From Labrenzia sp. PHM005 (GTDB taxonomy: Bacteria; Pseudomonadota; Alphaproteobacteria; Rhizobiales; Stappiaceae): DNA of 64,000 nt. Positions within the stretch are counted from its first letter, which is position 1; each line of letters starts with the position of its first letter. A program made the position numbers and the translations under genes. The notes under the pieces are model-generated. The model saw nothing but the letters and a program-made list of their open reading frames with translations. It was not told where the DNA came from and ran no database searches. The DNA is taken from NCBI RefSeq assembly GCF_006517275.1, contig NZ_CP041191.1, positions 3,653,001 to 3,717,000 of the forward strand, in the 5' to 3' direction. Shown one piece after another: positions 16,814 to 25,744 of this stretch.

Positions 16814-18343
16814 TTATCCGCGGGTCATCAGATGGGGAAGCAGTGCTCCCGAGGCGTGCGGTGTTACTTTGACGCCGGAAGAATGCAGGATCGGCTGGAC
16901 ATACTGCAGGAGCGGTATGACTTCTGCGTTTTCAGCAATGTGCCGGTCGACTGCTTTCCAGCCTTCAATGCGCTTGGCCTCGTCCTTCTCTCCCCAGAGC
17001 GGAAGGATCATCTCCAAAGTTTCCTTTCCGTCCCAGACTGAATGCGGGGAGGGCCCAAACATTGCAAAACCGGTCGATGTGGTTGGATCGCCTACCGAAT
17101 TGCCCCAGTTGTAGAATGCTGCCGGAGCCAAAGTGTCCGCCGCACGCAGTTCGTAATGTTTGGCAATCTCGTAGACTTCGATTTCCGCCTCGATACCGAC
17201 CTTGCGCCACAAGCCGACAATGGCTTGAATGATTTCATAGTCTTTCGGTTTGAAACCCCGAGTAGACTGGATCGTGAACTTGACTGGATTGTCTGTCGAA
17301 TAGCCGGAAGCGGCGAGCAGTTCTTTCGATTTTTCCGGGTCATAGGGAACTTTGATCGACGCATCGAAGGCTTCGTAATCCGGTGTTTGCAACGTATCGA
17401 TGGCCACGCCATAACCTGACAACAAACGATCGATGATGAGTTGTTTATCGATGGCGTGAGCCGCAGCCATGCGCACATTCGGATCGGTCATGACTTCGAT
17501 ATCGTTGATGAATATCATGCCGATATCTGAAATGGGCTTGGCCACACCGGATATCCCGTTCCCAGACTTCAACCGGTCAAATTCCTCATACGGAACTTCC
17601 AGCGTGACATGTGAGTTGCCACTTTCAATTTCTGCGACACGGCTGGCCGCGTCGGTCACGAATTTGATGGTGACGGTTTCGAACTCGGGCTTGCCGCCCC
17701 AATAGTTTTCATTGGCTTTGAGACGGACAAAGGCGTTGCGCTCAAAGGAATCGACCATGTAGGGGCCTGTGCCGATCGGAGCGGCTTCAAAACCTTCCGC
17801 CCCGACTTTTTCGTAATAGGCTTTTGGTAGAACGTAGCCAGTCAGGAACGACATCCATTTGAAGATTGTCGGCTCATAGGAAATGACATCCGCCGTGATG
17901 CGGTTTCCGTCGATTGAAAAGTTTCCGATCTTGCTCCAGATGAACTGAATCGGATTGCCGGTGTCTTCTCTGCCTGCTCGTTCCAGGGACCAGACAACAT
18001 CTTCAGCCGAAAATGCTGATCCGTCGTGCCAGGTGACGCCTTCGCGCACATCCATGTAGATCTGGCTCGCGTCATCATTCCAGCCCCATTCGGTGATCAG
18101 GCCAGGACCAAAACTCAAGTCGGGATTTTGCGCGATAAACAGGTCAAAAACCGACTGATAAATGCCTTGGATGGTCGGATTGACTGCTGATGGACCAACT
18201 GTCGGGTCCCAGCTCGGCAAATTGACGTTGTAGGCAATCACCAATTCATCGATGTTCTGAGCCCAAACCGGCATTCCGGCCGTGCTCAATGCCATCGCCG
18301 CAACAGAAAGCTTCAGCAAGTTGCGCCTTGAAAGTGTTGTCAT
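16814..18343 (-). CDS. Peptide-type ABC transporter substrate-binding protein (SBP_bac_5 family)
   Basis: 509-residue periplasmic binding protein. The N-terminus is a twin-arginine type signal (LSRRNLLKLSVAAMALS, cleavage near VWA-Q), followed by the family pattern: LVIAYNVNLPSWDP, WHDGSAFSAEDVVWSLER and APIGTGPYMVDSF. ATG 18343 has a strong site (GGGAGGGAACA); an in-frame start at 18385 overlaps the upstream oxidoreductase by ATGA but lacks this support. The family binds peptides, nickel-chelates, glycosides and opine-like molecules; with an FAD oxidoreductase as the first gene of the operon, a nitrogen-containing organic substrate is plausible but unproven. Confidence 0.9.
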   Translation of the reverse strand: MTTLSRRNLLKLSVAAMALSTAGMPVWAQNIDELVIAYNVNLPSWDPTVGPSAVNPTIQGIYQSVFDLFIAQNPDLSFGPGLITEWGWNDDASQIYMDVREGVTWHDGSAFSAEDVVWSLERAGREDTGNPIQFIWSKIGNFSIDGNRITADVISYEPTIFKWMSFLTGYVLPKAYYEKVGAEGFEAAPIGTGPYMVDSFERNAFVRLKANENYWGGKPEFETVTIKFVTDAASRVAEIESGNSHVTLEVPYEEFDRLKSGNGISGVAKPISDIGMIFINDIEVMTDPNVRMAAAHAIDKQLIIDRLLSGYGVAIDTLQTPDYEAFDASIKVPYDPEKSKELLAASGYSTDNPVKFTIQSTRGFKPKDYEIIQAIVGLWRKVGIEAEIEVYEIAKHYELRAADTLAPAAFYNWGNSVGDPTTSTGFAMFGPSPHSVWDGKETLEMILPLWGEKDEAKRIEGWKAVDRHIAENAEVIPLLQYVQPILHSSGVKVTPHASGALLPHLMTRG

Positions 18344-18381
18344 TGTTCCCTCCCAGAATTGTTGTTTTTTAATTCCCTGAC

Positions 18382-19944
18382 TCATTTTCCAGCCAGTTTT
18401 TGCGCTAGCAAAAAACCCGGTCCAGCACCGGTTCCAGCTCCCGGCCAGACGGCTGCTCCCGTGTGATGCAGGTTGGCGATTGGCGTATTGCCGTCGGCGT
18501 GTCCGCGAAATGGCCGAAATAGAAAATGCTGATTTAGGTGGTGGCTGCCACAGACCTGGTCGCCGCCGACCAGGTTTGGATTGTCAGCCTCCAGATCCAT
18601 CGGGCTGACAATGTGCTTGCCAATGATCTTCGCGCGGGTACCCGGCGCATAGGTCTCTAAGATGTCCAAAGCGCGTTCGGCAAATGGCTCGGCGGCGTCT
18701 TGCCAGTTCATGGCTGCAATTTCGCCAGCTGCATCGCCGCGAATCTCGCCTGGCGCCATTCGAACTTGTAGCCACAGAACATGTTTGCCTTCCGGAGCCC
18801 GGCTGGGATCTACGGTCGTCGGCTGGCCGCAAACAATCACCGGTTCCTTTGGCAATAGGCCCGCTTGCGCTTCCTGATAGGTCCGCGCCATATAGTCCAT
18901 CGATGGTGCGATATGGACATAAGCGAAATCGCGGAGTTCCGGGCCCGCGGTCCAATCAGGCAAGTCTTCCATCGCCAGATGGATCATCATTGTCCCTGGC
19001 GCGTGCCTGAATTTTGAAAGACCCTTGTCGTAGACCTTGTTGCCCGTCTCACCAGTAAGCCGTGCGAGCGCGCGCGGGGCAACATTGGCGATTACAGCCT
19101 TTTTGGCCATAACTTGCCGCCCATCATCCAGTACAATGCCGCGTGCCCGCCCATTTTCATGCAATACGCGAGTAACGTTGGCGCCGCATTCTATGGTCCC
19201 GCCATTTGCATCAATCATGGCTTTCAGCGCGTTTGTGACGGTATTTGCACCACCTTTGCCAAGCACCATGCCAAAGGCTTGTCCGGCCATCGCCTCCAAA
19301 TAGGGGAATAGGGCACCTCCGGCGATATCGGGTGCAAAATCCAGATGCATGCCCCAAGCGGCTAGAGTGGCTTTGACATGATTTGATTCAAAGGTTTCAT
19401 CAAGCCAGCCGCGTGGCGACATCATCATAAACCTGGCCAGATCAAGCGTGCGGTTGATGCCAAGTTTCGGCAGTGTCTTTAAGGCCAACTTCGCGATAGA
19501 GCGCTTGTTCACCGGGCTGCCAAGAAGATCAAATATCGGCTCGGCATCCGAAAAGAAACTTGCGCTCATTTCTTTCCAGGCTCGGGCGTCTGCAGGTGAA
19601 AAATCGTCAACGCGTTCTGCGGTCGCCACCGGGTCAGCGCTCACACCAAACCATTTTCCGTCCGGAAAGACGCTTGCGAACGGATTCTGTGCCGGAACAT
19701 AGTCCAGCCCGTGACTGGAAAGAACGTCTCCATAGGTTTTGGAGAATTGAGAACCTGCAAACAGAGACAGGTTCATGGCAGCCCAGTCGTGCCTGAAGCC
19801 CGGCAGCGTCAATTCAGCGGTCTTGATCGCCCCTCCAGGTACTGCAGCTTGTTCATAGACAGCCACACTCCAGCCCTTTGTCGCCAGATGAGCTGCGCAG
19901 ACAAGTGAATTGTGTCCGGATCCGATGATGATTGCGTCTGTCAC
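18382..19944 (-). CDS. FAD-dependent oxidoreductase, phytoene desaturase (CrtI)-like
   Basis: 520-residue flavoprotein. The dinucleotide-binding motif is at the very N-terminus (IIIGSGHNSLVCAAHL), followed by the second FAD motif (YEQAAVPGGAIKTAEL), and the C-terminal FAD-binding end is LHHTGAAVWPGAGTGAGPGF. It is a paralogue of the protein at 20860-22425. GTG 19944 is chosen since its N-terminus then matches the paralogue; an ATG at 19992 would make a shared candidate operator (19980-19995) part of the coding sequence. CrtI-like proteins outside carotenoid loci act as amine or alcohol oxidases and dehydrogenases. It heads the peptide-type importer operon, so it probably oxidises the imported compound or an intermediate. 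It diverges from the cyclase gene. Confidence 0.85.
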   Translation of the reverse strand: MTDAIIIGSGHNSLVCAAHLATKGWSVAVYEQAAVPGGAIKTAELTLPGFRHDWAAMNLSLFAGSQFSKTYGDVLSSHGLDYVPAQNPFASVFPDGKWFGVSADPVATAERVDDFSPADARAWKEMSASFFSDAEPIFDLLGSPVNKRSIAKLALKTLPKLGINRTLDLARFMMMSPRGWLDETFESNHVKATLAAWGMHLDFAPDIAGGALFPYLEAMAGQAFGMVLGKGGANTVTNALKAMIDANGGTIECGANVTRVLHENGRARGIVLDDGRQVMAKKAVIANVAPRALARLTGETGNKVYDKGLSKFRHAPGTMMIHLAMEDLPDWTAGPELRDFAYVHIAPSMDYMARTYQEAQAGLLPKEPVIVCGQPTTVDPSRAPEGKHVLWLQVRMAPGEIRGDAAGEIAAMNWQDAAEPFAERALDILETYAPGTRAKIIGKHIVSPMDLEADNPNLVGGDQVCGSHHLNQHFLFRPFRGHADGNTPIANLHHTGAAVWPGAGTGAGPGFLLAQKLAGK

Positions 19945-19979
19945 GAGTGCCTGTTGATTTGCTTTATGCTTAAAGAATA

Positions 19980-19995
19980 TTTGCAAATGCATATA
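19980..19995 (+). promoter_or_regulatory. Candidate operator in the divergent promoter region
   Basis: TTTGCAAATGCATATA matches the reverse complement of 23557-23572 (TATGCAAATGAATATA) at 14 of 16 positions. It lies between the divergent FAD oxidoreductase and cyclase genes. An AT-rich, partly palindromic element shared by two promoters flanking a MarR gene suggests a MarR operator; the protein-site link is inferred. Confidence 0.45.
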
Positions 19996-20061
19996 ATTTT
20001 GTCTAGCAAGAAATATGAAAATGAATAAAGTTCTGTAGTCGAAGCCTAGGGAGGAAACCAT

Positions 20062-20853
20062 ATGAGCTCCGGAAAAACAGTAGAAAATCTCGGCGCTGCG
20101 CTGCTGTCTGGTGATGTTGAAGTTGTCGATTGCTCAGGTGTTTTGGGACCGGAAACACCGATTATTCAATTGCCGCCCGAGTTTGCCAAACCCACTCCCA
20201 AAGTGGAGATCAACAAAATCTCGGAATACGATTCCGACGGTCCGTTCTTTGCGTGGAACTGGATGGTGCTTGGTGAGCATTCCGGAACTCATTTTGACGC
20301 TCCTCATCACTGGATTACCGGAAAAGATTATCCGGACGGGTATACCGATACGCTCAATGTTCAGCGTCTGGTGGCTCCGGTAAACGTCATTGACTGCTCT
20401 GAACAGTCTAAAGCCAATCCCGACTTTCTACTGGATGCGGCCGGTGTGAAAGCCTGGGAGGCTGAACACGGTGAGATCAAGGCCGGTGAATGGGTGGTGA
20501 TGCGTACCGATTGGGACAGCCGTGTCGACGATGAAGCTCAGTTCCTCAATGCAGATGAGACGGGGCCTCATTCGCCTGGTCCAACTGTTGATTGCATTGA
20601 GTATCTGTTGTCAAAGAACATCGTTGGCTGGGGAACCCAGTGTATCGGCACTGATGCCGGTCAAGCTGGCGGGATGGAGCCTCCTTATCCAGCGCACAAT
20701 CTATTGCACAAAAACAACTGCTTCGGCCTGGCATCGTTGGCCAACCTCAAAAAGGTACCGGCCAAAGGCGCAATCCTGATTGCAGCCCCACTCAAAATTG
20801 AAAACGGCACAGGCAGCCCAATCCGGGCGCTGGCGCTTGTTCCCAAGGGGTAG
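20062..20853 (+). CDS. Cyclase-family metal hydrolase, isatin hydrolase-like
   Basis: 263-residue hydrolase of the kynurenine formamidase/isatin hydrolase family. The motif HSGTHFDAPHHW places H73, H77 and D79 as metal ligands. I recall the same numbering for the characterised Labrenzia aggregata isatin hydrolase b, which opens isatin to isatinate in an indole-3-acetate degradation route; this is memory, not a search. Aromatic residues FFAWNW at 62-67 would line the ring pocket. It has a good ribosome site (GGGAGGAAACCAT) and is followed within 6 bases by an FAD oxidoreductase. The same sequence type forms the C-terminal half of the fusion protein at 11195-13201. Kynurenine formamidase is the main alternative. 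Confidence 0.85.
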   Translation: MSSGKTVENLGAALLSGDVEVVDCSGVLGPETPIIQLPPEFAKPTPKVEINKISEYDSDGPFFAWNWMVLGEHSGTHFDAPHHWITGKDYPDGYTDTLNVQRLVAPVNVIDCSEQSKANPDFLLDAAGVKAWEAEHGEIKAGEWVVMRTDWDSRVDDEAQFLNADETGPHSPGPTVDCIEYLLSKNIVGWGTQCIGTDAGQAGGMEPPYPAHNLLHKNNCFGLASLANLKKVPAKGAILIAAPLKIENGTGSPIRALALVPKG

Positions 20854-20859
20854 CAGCAT

Positions 20860-22425
20860 ATGGCGCAGCCAGATCACATCATTGTCGGCTCGGGTATCAA
20901 CGCTCTTGTCGCTGCGGCGATGCTGACAGCTTCCGGAAAAAAAGTTCTTGTGCTTGAACAATCGGACAGGCCGGGCGGGTGTATGCGAACGGATGAAATC
21001 ACAATTCCGGGATTTCATCATGATGTAATGGCTGCGACATTTGTTTTGTTTCTGACCTCTCCGGCTTATGCAGCGCTTGCAGAAGATTTGACGCGGCATG
21101 GTTTTGAACTCTGCCACTCGAGTTATCCAACCGCTGTTGTACGTCCCAATGGCAACGCCGTTCGCCTCACGATGGACCGTGAATTGAACAGAGCCGCCTT
21201 CAACGCGCTTCATCCCGGAGATGGTGATGTTCATGTTGCCGATGTAAATTCCATCGAACAAGAAGCGCCGTTTCTATTCACAATTCTGGGCGGGTCTTTG
21301 TGGTCCTGGCCAACGGCACGCTTGATGGCCGGACAAGCGTGGAAACGGGGAGTTCGTGGACTTGTCGCCTGGATTGGTGAAGCTTTACGTCCTGCACGCG
21401 CATGGTTGGAGAGCGGCTACCAAAGCCCGGACGTTCAAGCCCTTTGGTCACCGTGGGTTCTGCATACTGGCCTGACACCGGAAAGCACGTATTCAGCACA
21501 GATGGGCAAGGTGATTGCCTTTGCCCTTGAGGCCGCAGGTGCGCCAATCGTCAAGGGAGGTGCTGGCAAAGCTGCTGAGGCATTTCAGGCTTTGATTGAA
21601 GAGAAGGGCGGAGAGATCCGCTGCAATACTGAAGTTGACCGCATTCTCGTTGAAAATGGCCGTGCTGTAGGCGTCCTTACAGCCAGCGGTGAAAAACTCC
21701 TGGCAGGCGATGTGATTGCATCTGTTGCGCCCGGTCAGCTCTATCAGCGGTTTTTACGCGAAGACGTGCCGGCAGATCAAAATGCGACTCAGGAATTCCG
21801 GCATGGCCGGGGCAATTTTCAAATGCATTTTGCGCTCAATAAAGTTCCCAATTGGAAATCTCCCGATCTTGGGGAAGTTGCCCTGATCCATCTAGCGGAT
21901 AGTATTGATTCCGTTTCAAAATCGGCAAACGAAGCCGAACGGGGAATGCTGCCCCAAACGCCGACAATTTGTGTCGGCCAACCACATCAGCTAGACCCGA
22001 CACGCTGTCCTGATGGCAAGGCGATCCTCTGGATACAGGTCCCTGATGCTCCGCGCTTCATCAAAGGTGATGCGGCTGGTGTGATCGAGACCGATGGCTC
22101 TTGGAATGAGGCAACGCGGGAGGCTTTTGCGGACCGGATCGAGGCCATCCTTGCACAGCATATTGAGGATTTCGCCGCAATTAAGTTGGCAAGGCGGGCT
22201 TATTCGCCAGCGGATCTCGCCGAAATCAATCCCAACCTGGTCGGCGGTGATCCGTATGGCGGGGCTTGCACGATCGATCAGTTCTTTGTCTGGCGCCCCT
22301 TTTCCGGGTCCGTCAACAACGCAACGAAAATATCGAACCTCTATCACATTGGAGCTTCCACACATCCTGGGCCCGGGCTTGGTGGAGGGTCAGGTTACAA
22401 TCTGGCACGGAAGCTGGGGGCCTAA
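20860..22425 (+). CDS. FAD-dependent oxidoreductase, phytoene desaturase (CrtI)-like, second copy
   Basis: 521-residue flavoprotein with GSGINALVAAAML after the first strand, the FAD motif LEQSDRPGGCMRTDEI, and the C-terminal GASTHPGPGLGGGSGYNLA. Layout and conserved blocks (CVGQPHQLDPTRCPDGKAILW and LVGGDPYGG) parallel the minus-strand protein at 18382-19944, so the two are diverged paralogues on either side of the cyclase gene. Six bases separate it from the cyclase stop. Likely a dehydrogenase or oxidase of the same catabolic pathway; substrate unknown. Confidence 0.87.
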   Translation: MAQPDHIIVGSGINALVAAAMLTASGKKVLVLEQSDRPGGCMRTDEITIPGFHHDVMAATFVLFLTSPAYAALAEDLTRHGFELCHSSYPTAVVRPNGNAVRLTMDRELNRAAFNALHPGDGDVHVADVNSIEQEAPFLFTILGGSLWSWPTARLMAGQAWKRGVRGLVAWIGEALRPARAWLESGYQSPDVQALWSPWVLHTGLTPESTYSAQMGKVIAFALEAAGAPIVKGGAGKAAEAFQALIEEKGGEIRCNTEVDRILVENGRAVGVLTASGEKLLAGDVIASVAPGQLYQRFLREDVPADQNATQEFRHGRGNFQMHFALNKVPNWKSPDLGEVALIHLADSIDSVSKSANEAERGMLPQTPTICVGQPHQLDPTRCPDGKAILWIQVPDAPRFIKGDAAGVIETDGSWNEATREAFADRIEAILAQHIEDFAAIKLARRAYSPADLAEINPNLVGGDPYGGACTIDQFFVWRPFSGSVNNATKISNLYHIGASTHPGPGLGGGSGYNLARKLGA

Positions 22426-22496
22426 TCAACAACTGATAGATCATGCAAACGATCTATGAATAAGCGAAACGACTGACACACCGAAGGAGAAATTGA

Positions 22497-22901
22497 ATGG
22501 AACGCAAGGCAGTCAATCCAGCAATTTTGTACGACTCGGTGTAGTTCGGCTTTTCTCATGCTGTTGAGAGCACAGGAGAACGCCTTCTTCATTTATCTGG
22601 TCAGGTGGCATGGGATGCGAACGGCGATCTCGTTGGTCCCGGTGATCTGGCGGCACAAGCTGCCCAGTGTTTTGCAAATTTGACCGAGGTTTTAGCACAG
22701 AGCGGTGCTACGGCAGCGAATGTTGTTCGCTTGCGGACATATGTGGTCGGGTATTCGCCTGATAAACTAGAAATACTGGGGCCTGCAATTGCTGCGTTTT
22801 ATGGCGATGTTGTACCTGCGGCCAATACTTTGATAGGGGTTCAGGCACTTGCAATGCCGGAGTTTTTGATCGAAATCGAGGCCACCGCAATTCTCGGGTA
22901 G
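22497..22901 (+). pseudogene. RidA/YjgF-family protein interrupted by an in-frame amber codon
   Basis: A complete RidA-type reading frame of 134 codons is visible from ATG 22497 (preceded by GAAGGAGAAATTGA) to the stop at 22899-22901, except that codon 16 (22542-22544) is TAG. Before it: MERKAVNPAILYDSV. After it, in the same frame: FGFSHAVESTGERLLHLSGQ and the rest of the family (VVRLRTYVVGY and a C-terminal EIEATAIL). No base is gained or lost, so a single C-to-T change of a CAG glutamine codon would explain it. RidA proteins hydrolyse reactive imine/enamine intermediates. Options are a recent null mutation, a sequencing error, amber suppression, or internal initiation at GTG/ATG codons near 22605-22614. 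Confidence 0.8.
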
Positions 22902-23028
22902 CGGGCTGGAATGTGTCGAATTATCTGCAAATCCGCCGTTGGGTTTAGATAATAATTCCAATTGGTTTTCGGTAAGAACTTGTTAGACACTGGCTTCAGT
23001 AAGTCCGGCGGAAGACGAAAAGACATCC

Positions 23029-23493
23029 ATGACAAAAACCGATAGTGATGAGCTGACTGCCACCCAATTAACTGAATTTGCGCCCTACCTCATGAACAGA
23101 ATTGTTCACCGCTACAACCAAACTGCTCAGGTAGCGATGAGCGAGCGCGGCATCACCACACCAAAAATGCGCGTGCTGGCGGCTTTGGCATCTCAAGGTG
23201 ATCTCACAGTCAATGAGCTCACTGTCTTTGCGGTATCCGAGCAGTCCACTATGAGCCGCACGCTTGACCAGATGGAAAAGTCTGGCCTTGTGGTCCGGAA
23301 AACCGGCGATCAGGACAGCCGTGTCCGGCACGTCTCGATAACGGAAAGCGGTTTGGCGCTTTACCGGAGTATTTGGCCTGACATGTTGAAAGCGGAGGCG
23401 GAGTTGTTTGCCGGGCTGGATAAAAAGAAGAAAACAGCATTTCTCAACACTCTGAACCAGATTTTGCTCAATATCAGGGTGAATAAATTTTAG
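23029..23493 (+). CDS. MarR family transcriptional regulator
   Basis: 154-residue winged-helix regulator. The recognition region runs LTVNELTVFAVSEQSTMSRTLDQMEKSGLV, and the wing has the MarR hallmark DQDSRVRHVSITESG. It sits between the cyclase/oxidoreductase genes and the indolepyruvate oxidoreductase-like operon on the same strand. Similar AT-rich elements precede both flanking units (19980-19995 and 23557-23572), so it is the likely repressor of both, released by an aromatic ligand. The ligand is not predictable. Confidence 0.9.
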   Translation: MTKTDSDELTATQLTEFAPYLMNRIVHRYNQTAQVAMSERGITTPKMRVLAALASQGDLTVNELTVFAVSEQSTMSRTLDQMEKSGLVVRKTGDQDSRVRHVSITESGLALYRSIWPDMLKAEAELFAGLDKKKKTAFLNTLNQILLNIRVNKF

Positions 23494-23556
23494 GTGGTCA
23501 GGACTTGGATCGAGTTGGAAATGACCAGGCCAAATTGACTTCGCTTTGCCATAATA

Positions 23557-23572
23557 TATATTCATTTGCATA
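23557..23572 (-). promoter_or_regulatory. Candidate operator upstream of the indolepyruvate oxidoreductase-like operon
   Basis: On the minus strand this reads TATGCAAATGAATATA, 14 of 16 identical to 19980-19995. It lies 15 bases before the ATG at 23588, where a bound protein would block transcription or translation initiation. The region between 23494 and 23587 is otherwise short and AT-rich. Confidence 0.45.
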
Positions 23573-23587
23573 TTATGTGAGGGCGGT

Positions 23588-25744
23588 ATGGCAGAGCGGT
23601 CTTTTGCGAAAGAAGTAGAACATCTCAGGATCGGTGCTGGCCAAACCTTTCGCGGTGAGGGCATTCTGGCGATAACAAAAGCCCTGTTAGAAAATGGCGT
23701 TGGGTATGTTGCCGGATACCAAGGATCCCCGATCAGTCATCTGATGGACGTGCTTGCTGATGCCCAGGATATTCTGGGTGAGCTCGGCGTGCATTTTGAG
23801 GCGAGTGCCTCCGAAGCGACCGCTGCGGCCACCTTGGCGGCCTCGGTTCACTATCCAATTCGCGGCGCCGTCACCTTCAAATCGACAGTTGGAACCAATG
23901 TGGCGTCTGACGCCTTAGCAAATCTGTCGTCAGGCGGAGTTACCGGTGGTGCGCTGGTGATTGTCGGGGAAGACTACGGCGAAGGGTCTTCAATCATGCA
24001 GGAGCGCAGTCATGCTTTTGCAATGAAAAGTCAAATTTGGCTGCTTGACCCTCGTCCAAATTTGCCATCCATCGTCAAAGCAGTCGGTGATGGCTTCCGG
24101 TTGTCGGAAGCGTGCCAAAGCCCCGTGATGCTTCAAGTCAGAATTCGCTCGTGCCATATGTTGGGTGAATTTGAAGCAAAGGACAATATTGCGCCGGCGA
24201 TGACAGTCAAGGATGCTTTGGAAGCGCCGAAACGCGACATAGACCGGATAGTGTTGCCGCCCGCATCTTTCCTGCATGAACAGGAAAAGGTCACCAAACG
24301 GCTACCTGCGGCCCTACAGTTTATCAAGGACAACAAACTCAACGAGATGTTCGGTCCCACCGATCGCAAAGTTGGCATAGTTTGCCAGGGTGGCATGTAC
24401 AATGCTGTCGTCCGGGCCTTGCAGCGCCTCGGGCTCTGCAATCTTTACGGCGATACCGATATTCCACTTTATGTCCTCAATGTCACCTATCCATTGCTGG
24501 AGGACGAGTTTCTGGAATTTGCCAAAGGCAAGGACAACGTTCTGGTCGTTGAGGAGGGATATCCGGAATACATCGAACAGGCGCTAAGATCTGCGTTGAA
24601 CAAAGCAGGCTCGCAAACGAAATTGCACGGCAAAGGAGTGTTTCCTCAGGCCGGTGAATTAACCGCTACAGTAATGCTCGACAGCATATCGACATTTTTG
24701 CGGGATACCGCATCCAGCCTCATGCCGTCGGTTGCGCGAGCCCCCAACGCGCCCGTATTGGCGCCATCTTCTGAGCTTGCAAAAACCGTCCCGGTGCGAC
24801 CGCCGAGCTTTTGTGTTGGCTGTCCCGAGCGGCCGATATTTGCGGCAACGAAACTGGTTGAAGAGGAACTGGGAGAACATCACATTGCCAGCGACATTGG
24901 CTGCCATTTGTTTTCCATCAATGCGCCGTTCAACTTAGGCGCAACGACAATGGGGTATGGACTTGGACCTGCCTCAGCGTCCGCTTTTAACGACAAGGCC
25001 GCAGACAGGCGGTCTATCTCCTTTTTGGGGGACGGGGGCTTCTGGCATAACGGGTTAACGTCATCCATCGGCAATGCCGTATTCAATGACAATGATGGCG
25101 TGATCGTCATTGTCGACAACTTTTATTCTGCGGCAACTGGTGGTCAGGACATTCTGTCATCTCGTGCGAACAACAAGACGAAGTCGACCAAACATCCCAT
25201 CAAGGATGCAGTCGAAGGCATGGGTGTGAAGTGGGTTCGACAGATTGATCGCACCTACGATGTCGGCACCATGCAAGCGACATTAAAAGAAGCCCTGACC
25301 ACTGAAGAAACCGGCCCCAAAGTCATCATCGCGTCTTCGGAATGTATGCTCAACCGGCAGCGCCGCGAGAAACCGCTGCGTCTGAAAGCTGTTGCGGACG
25401 GAAAACGCCTCAAACGCACCCGGTTTGGCGTTGATGAAGATGTCTGTACGGGGGATCACGCCTGTATCCGGCTCTCCGGCTGTCCATCACTTTCGTTGAA
25501 AGAGTTGGATGACCCGCTGCGGGATGATCCGGTTGCCAGCATTGATCAGAACTGTGTTGGATGTGGAAACTGCGGCGAAGTTGCAGATGCCGCGATCTTG
25601 TGCCCCTCGTTTTATCAGGCCGATGTCATAGAAAATCCGACTTGGCTGGACCATTTTTCAAAGTCGGTCCGGTCTTCTGTGATTGGCTGGCTGCAGCGTC
25701 GGCGCGATGCCAAACGCCTTGTGTCTGTCAACGGTTCAGCGTGA
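23588..25744 (+). CDS. iorA: Indolepyruvate:ferredoxin oxidoreductase-like, alpha subunit
   Basis: 718-residue TPP- and Fe-S-dependent 2-oxoacid oxidoreductase subunit. The N-terminal pyrimidine-binding domain begins with GEGILAITKALLENGVGYVAGYQGSP. The TPP site GDGGFWHNG (about 481) is followed about 25 residues later by DNFYSAATGG. The C-terminus has a ferredoxin-like domain with CTGDHACIRLSGCP and CVGCGNCG...CP cysteine sets. Known IorA enzymes convert aryl pyruvates to aryl-acetyl-CoA with ferredoxin. In this island, next to an isatin hydrolase-like gene and a CoA thioesterase, an indole-type aryl pyruvate is a reasonable guess. Ends in TGATG with the beta-type gene. Confidence 0.9.
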   Translation: MAERSFAKEVEHLRIGAGQTFRGEGILAITKALLENGVGYVAGYQGSPISHLMDVLADAQDILGELGVHFEASASEATAAATLAASVHYPIRGAVTFKSTVGTNVASDALANLSSGGVTGGALVIVGEDYGEGSSIMQERSHAFAMKSQIWLLDPRPNLPSIVKAVGDGFRLSEACQSPVMLQVRIRSCHMLGEFEAKDNIAPAMTVKDALEAPKRDIDRIVLPPASFLHEQEKVTKRLPAALQFIKDNKLNEMFGPTDRKVGIVCQGGMYNAVVRALQRLGLCNLYGDTDIPLYVLNVTYPLLEDEFLEFAKGKDNVLVVEEGYPEYIEQALRSALNKAGSQTKLHGKGVFPQAGELTATVMLDSISTFLRDTASSLMPSVARAPNAPVLAPSSELAKTVPVRPPSFCVGCPERPIFAATKLVEEELGEHHIASDIGCHLFSINAPFNLGATTMGYGLGPASASAFNDKAADRRSISFLGDGGFWHNGLTSSIGNAVFNDNDGVIVIVDNFYSAATGGQDILSSRANNKTKSTKHPIKDAVEGMGVKWVRQIDRTYDVGTMQATLKEALTTEETGPKVIIASSECMLNRQRREKPLRLKAVADGKRLKRTRFGVDEDVCTGDHACIRLSGCPSLSLKELDDPLRDDPVASIDQNCVGCGNCGEVADAAILCPSFYQADVIENPTWLDHFSKSVRSSVIGWLQRRRDAKRLVSVNGSA

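Noticed and set aside
25561-25743. Extended N-terminus of the IorB-type protein
   Set aside because: It lies entirely within the alpha-subunit gene, and the TGATG junction at 25744 gives the usual family start.
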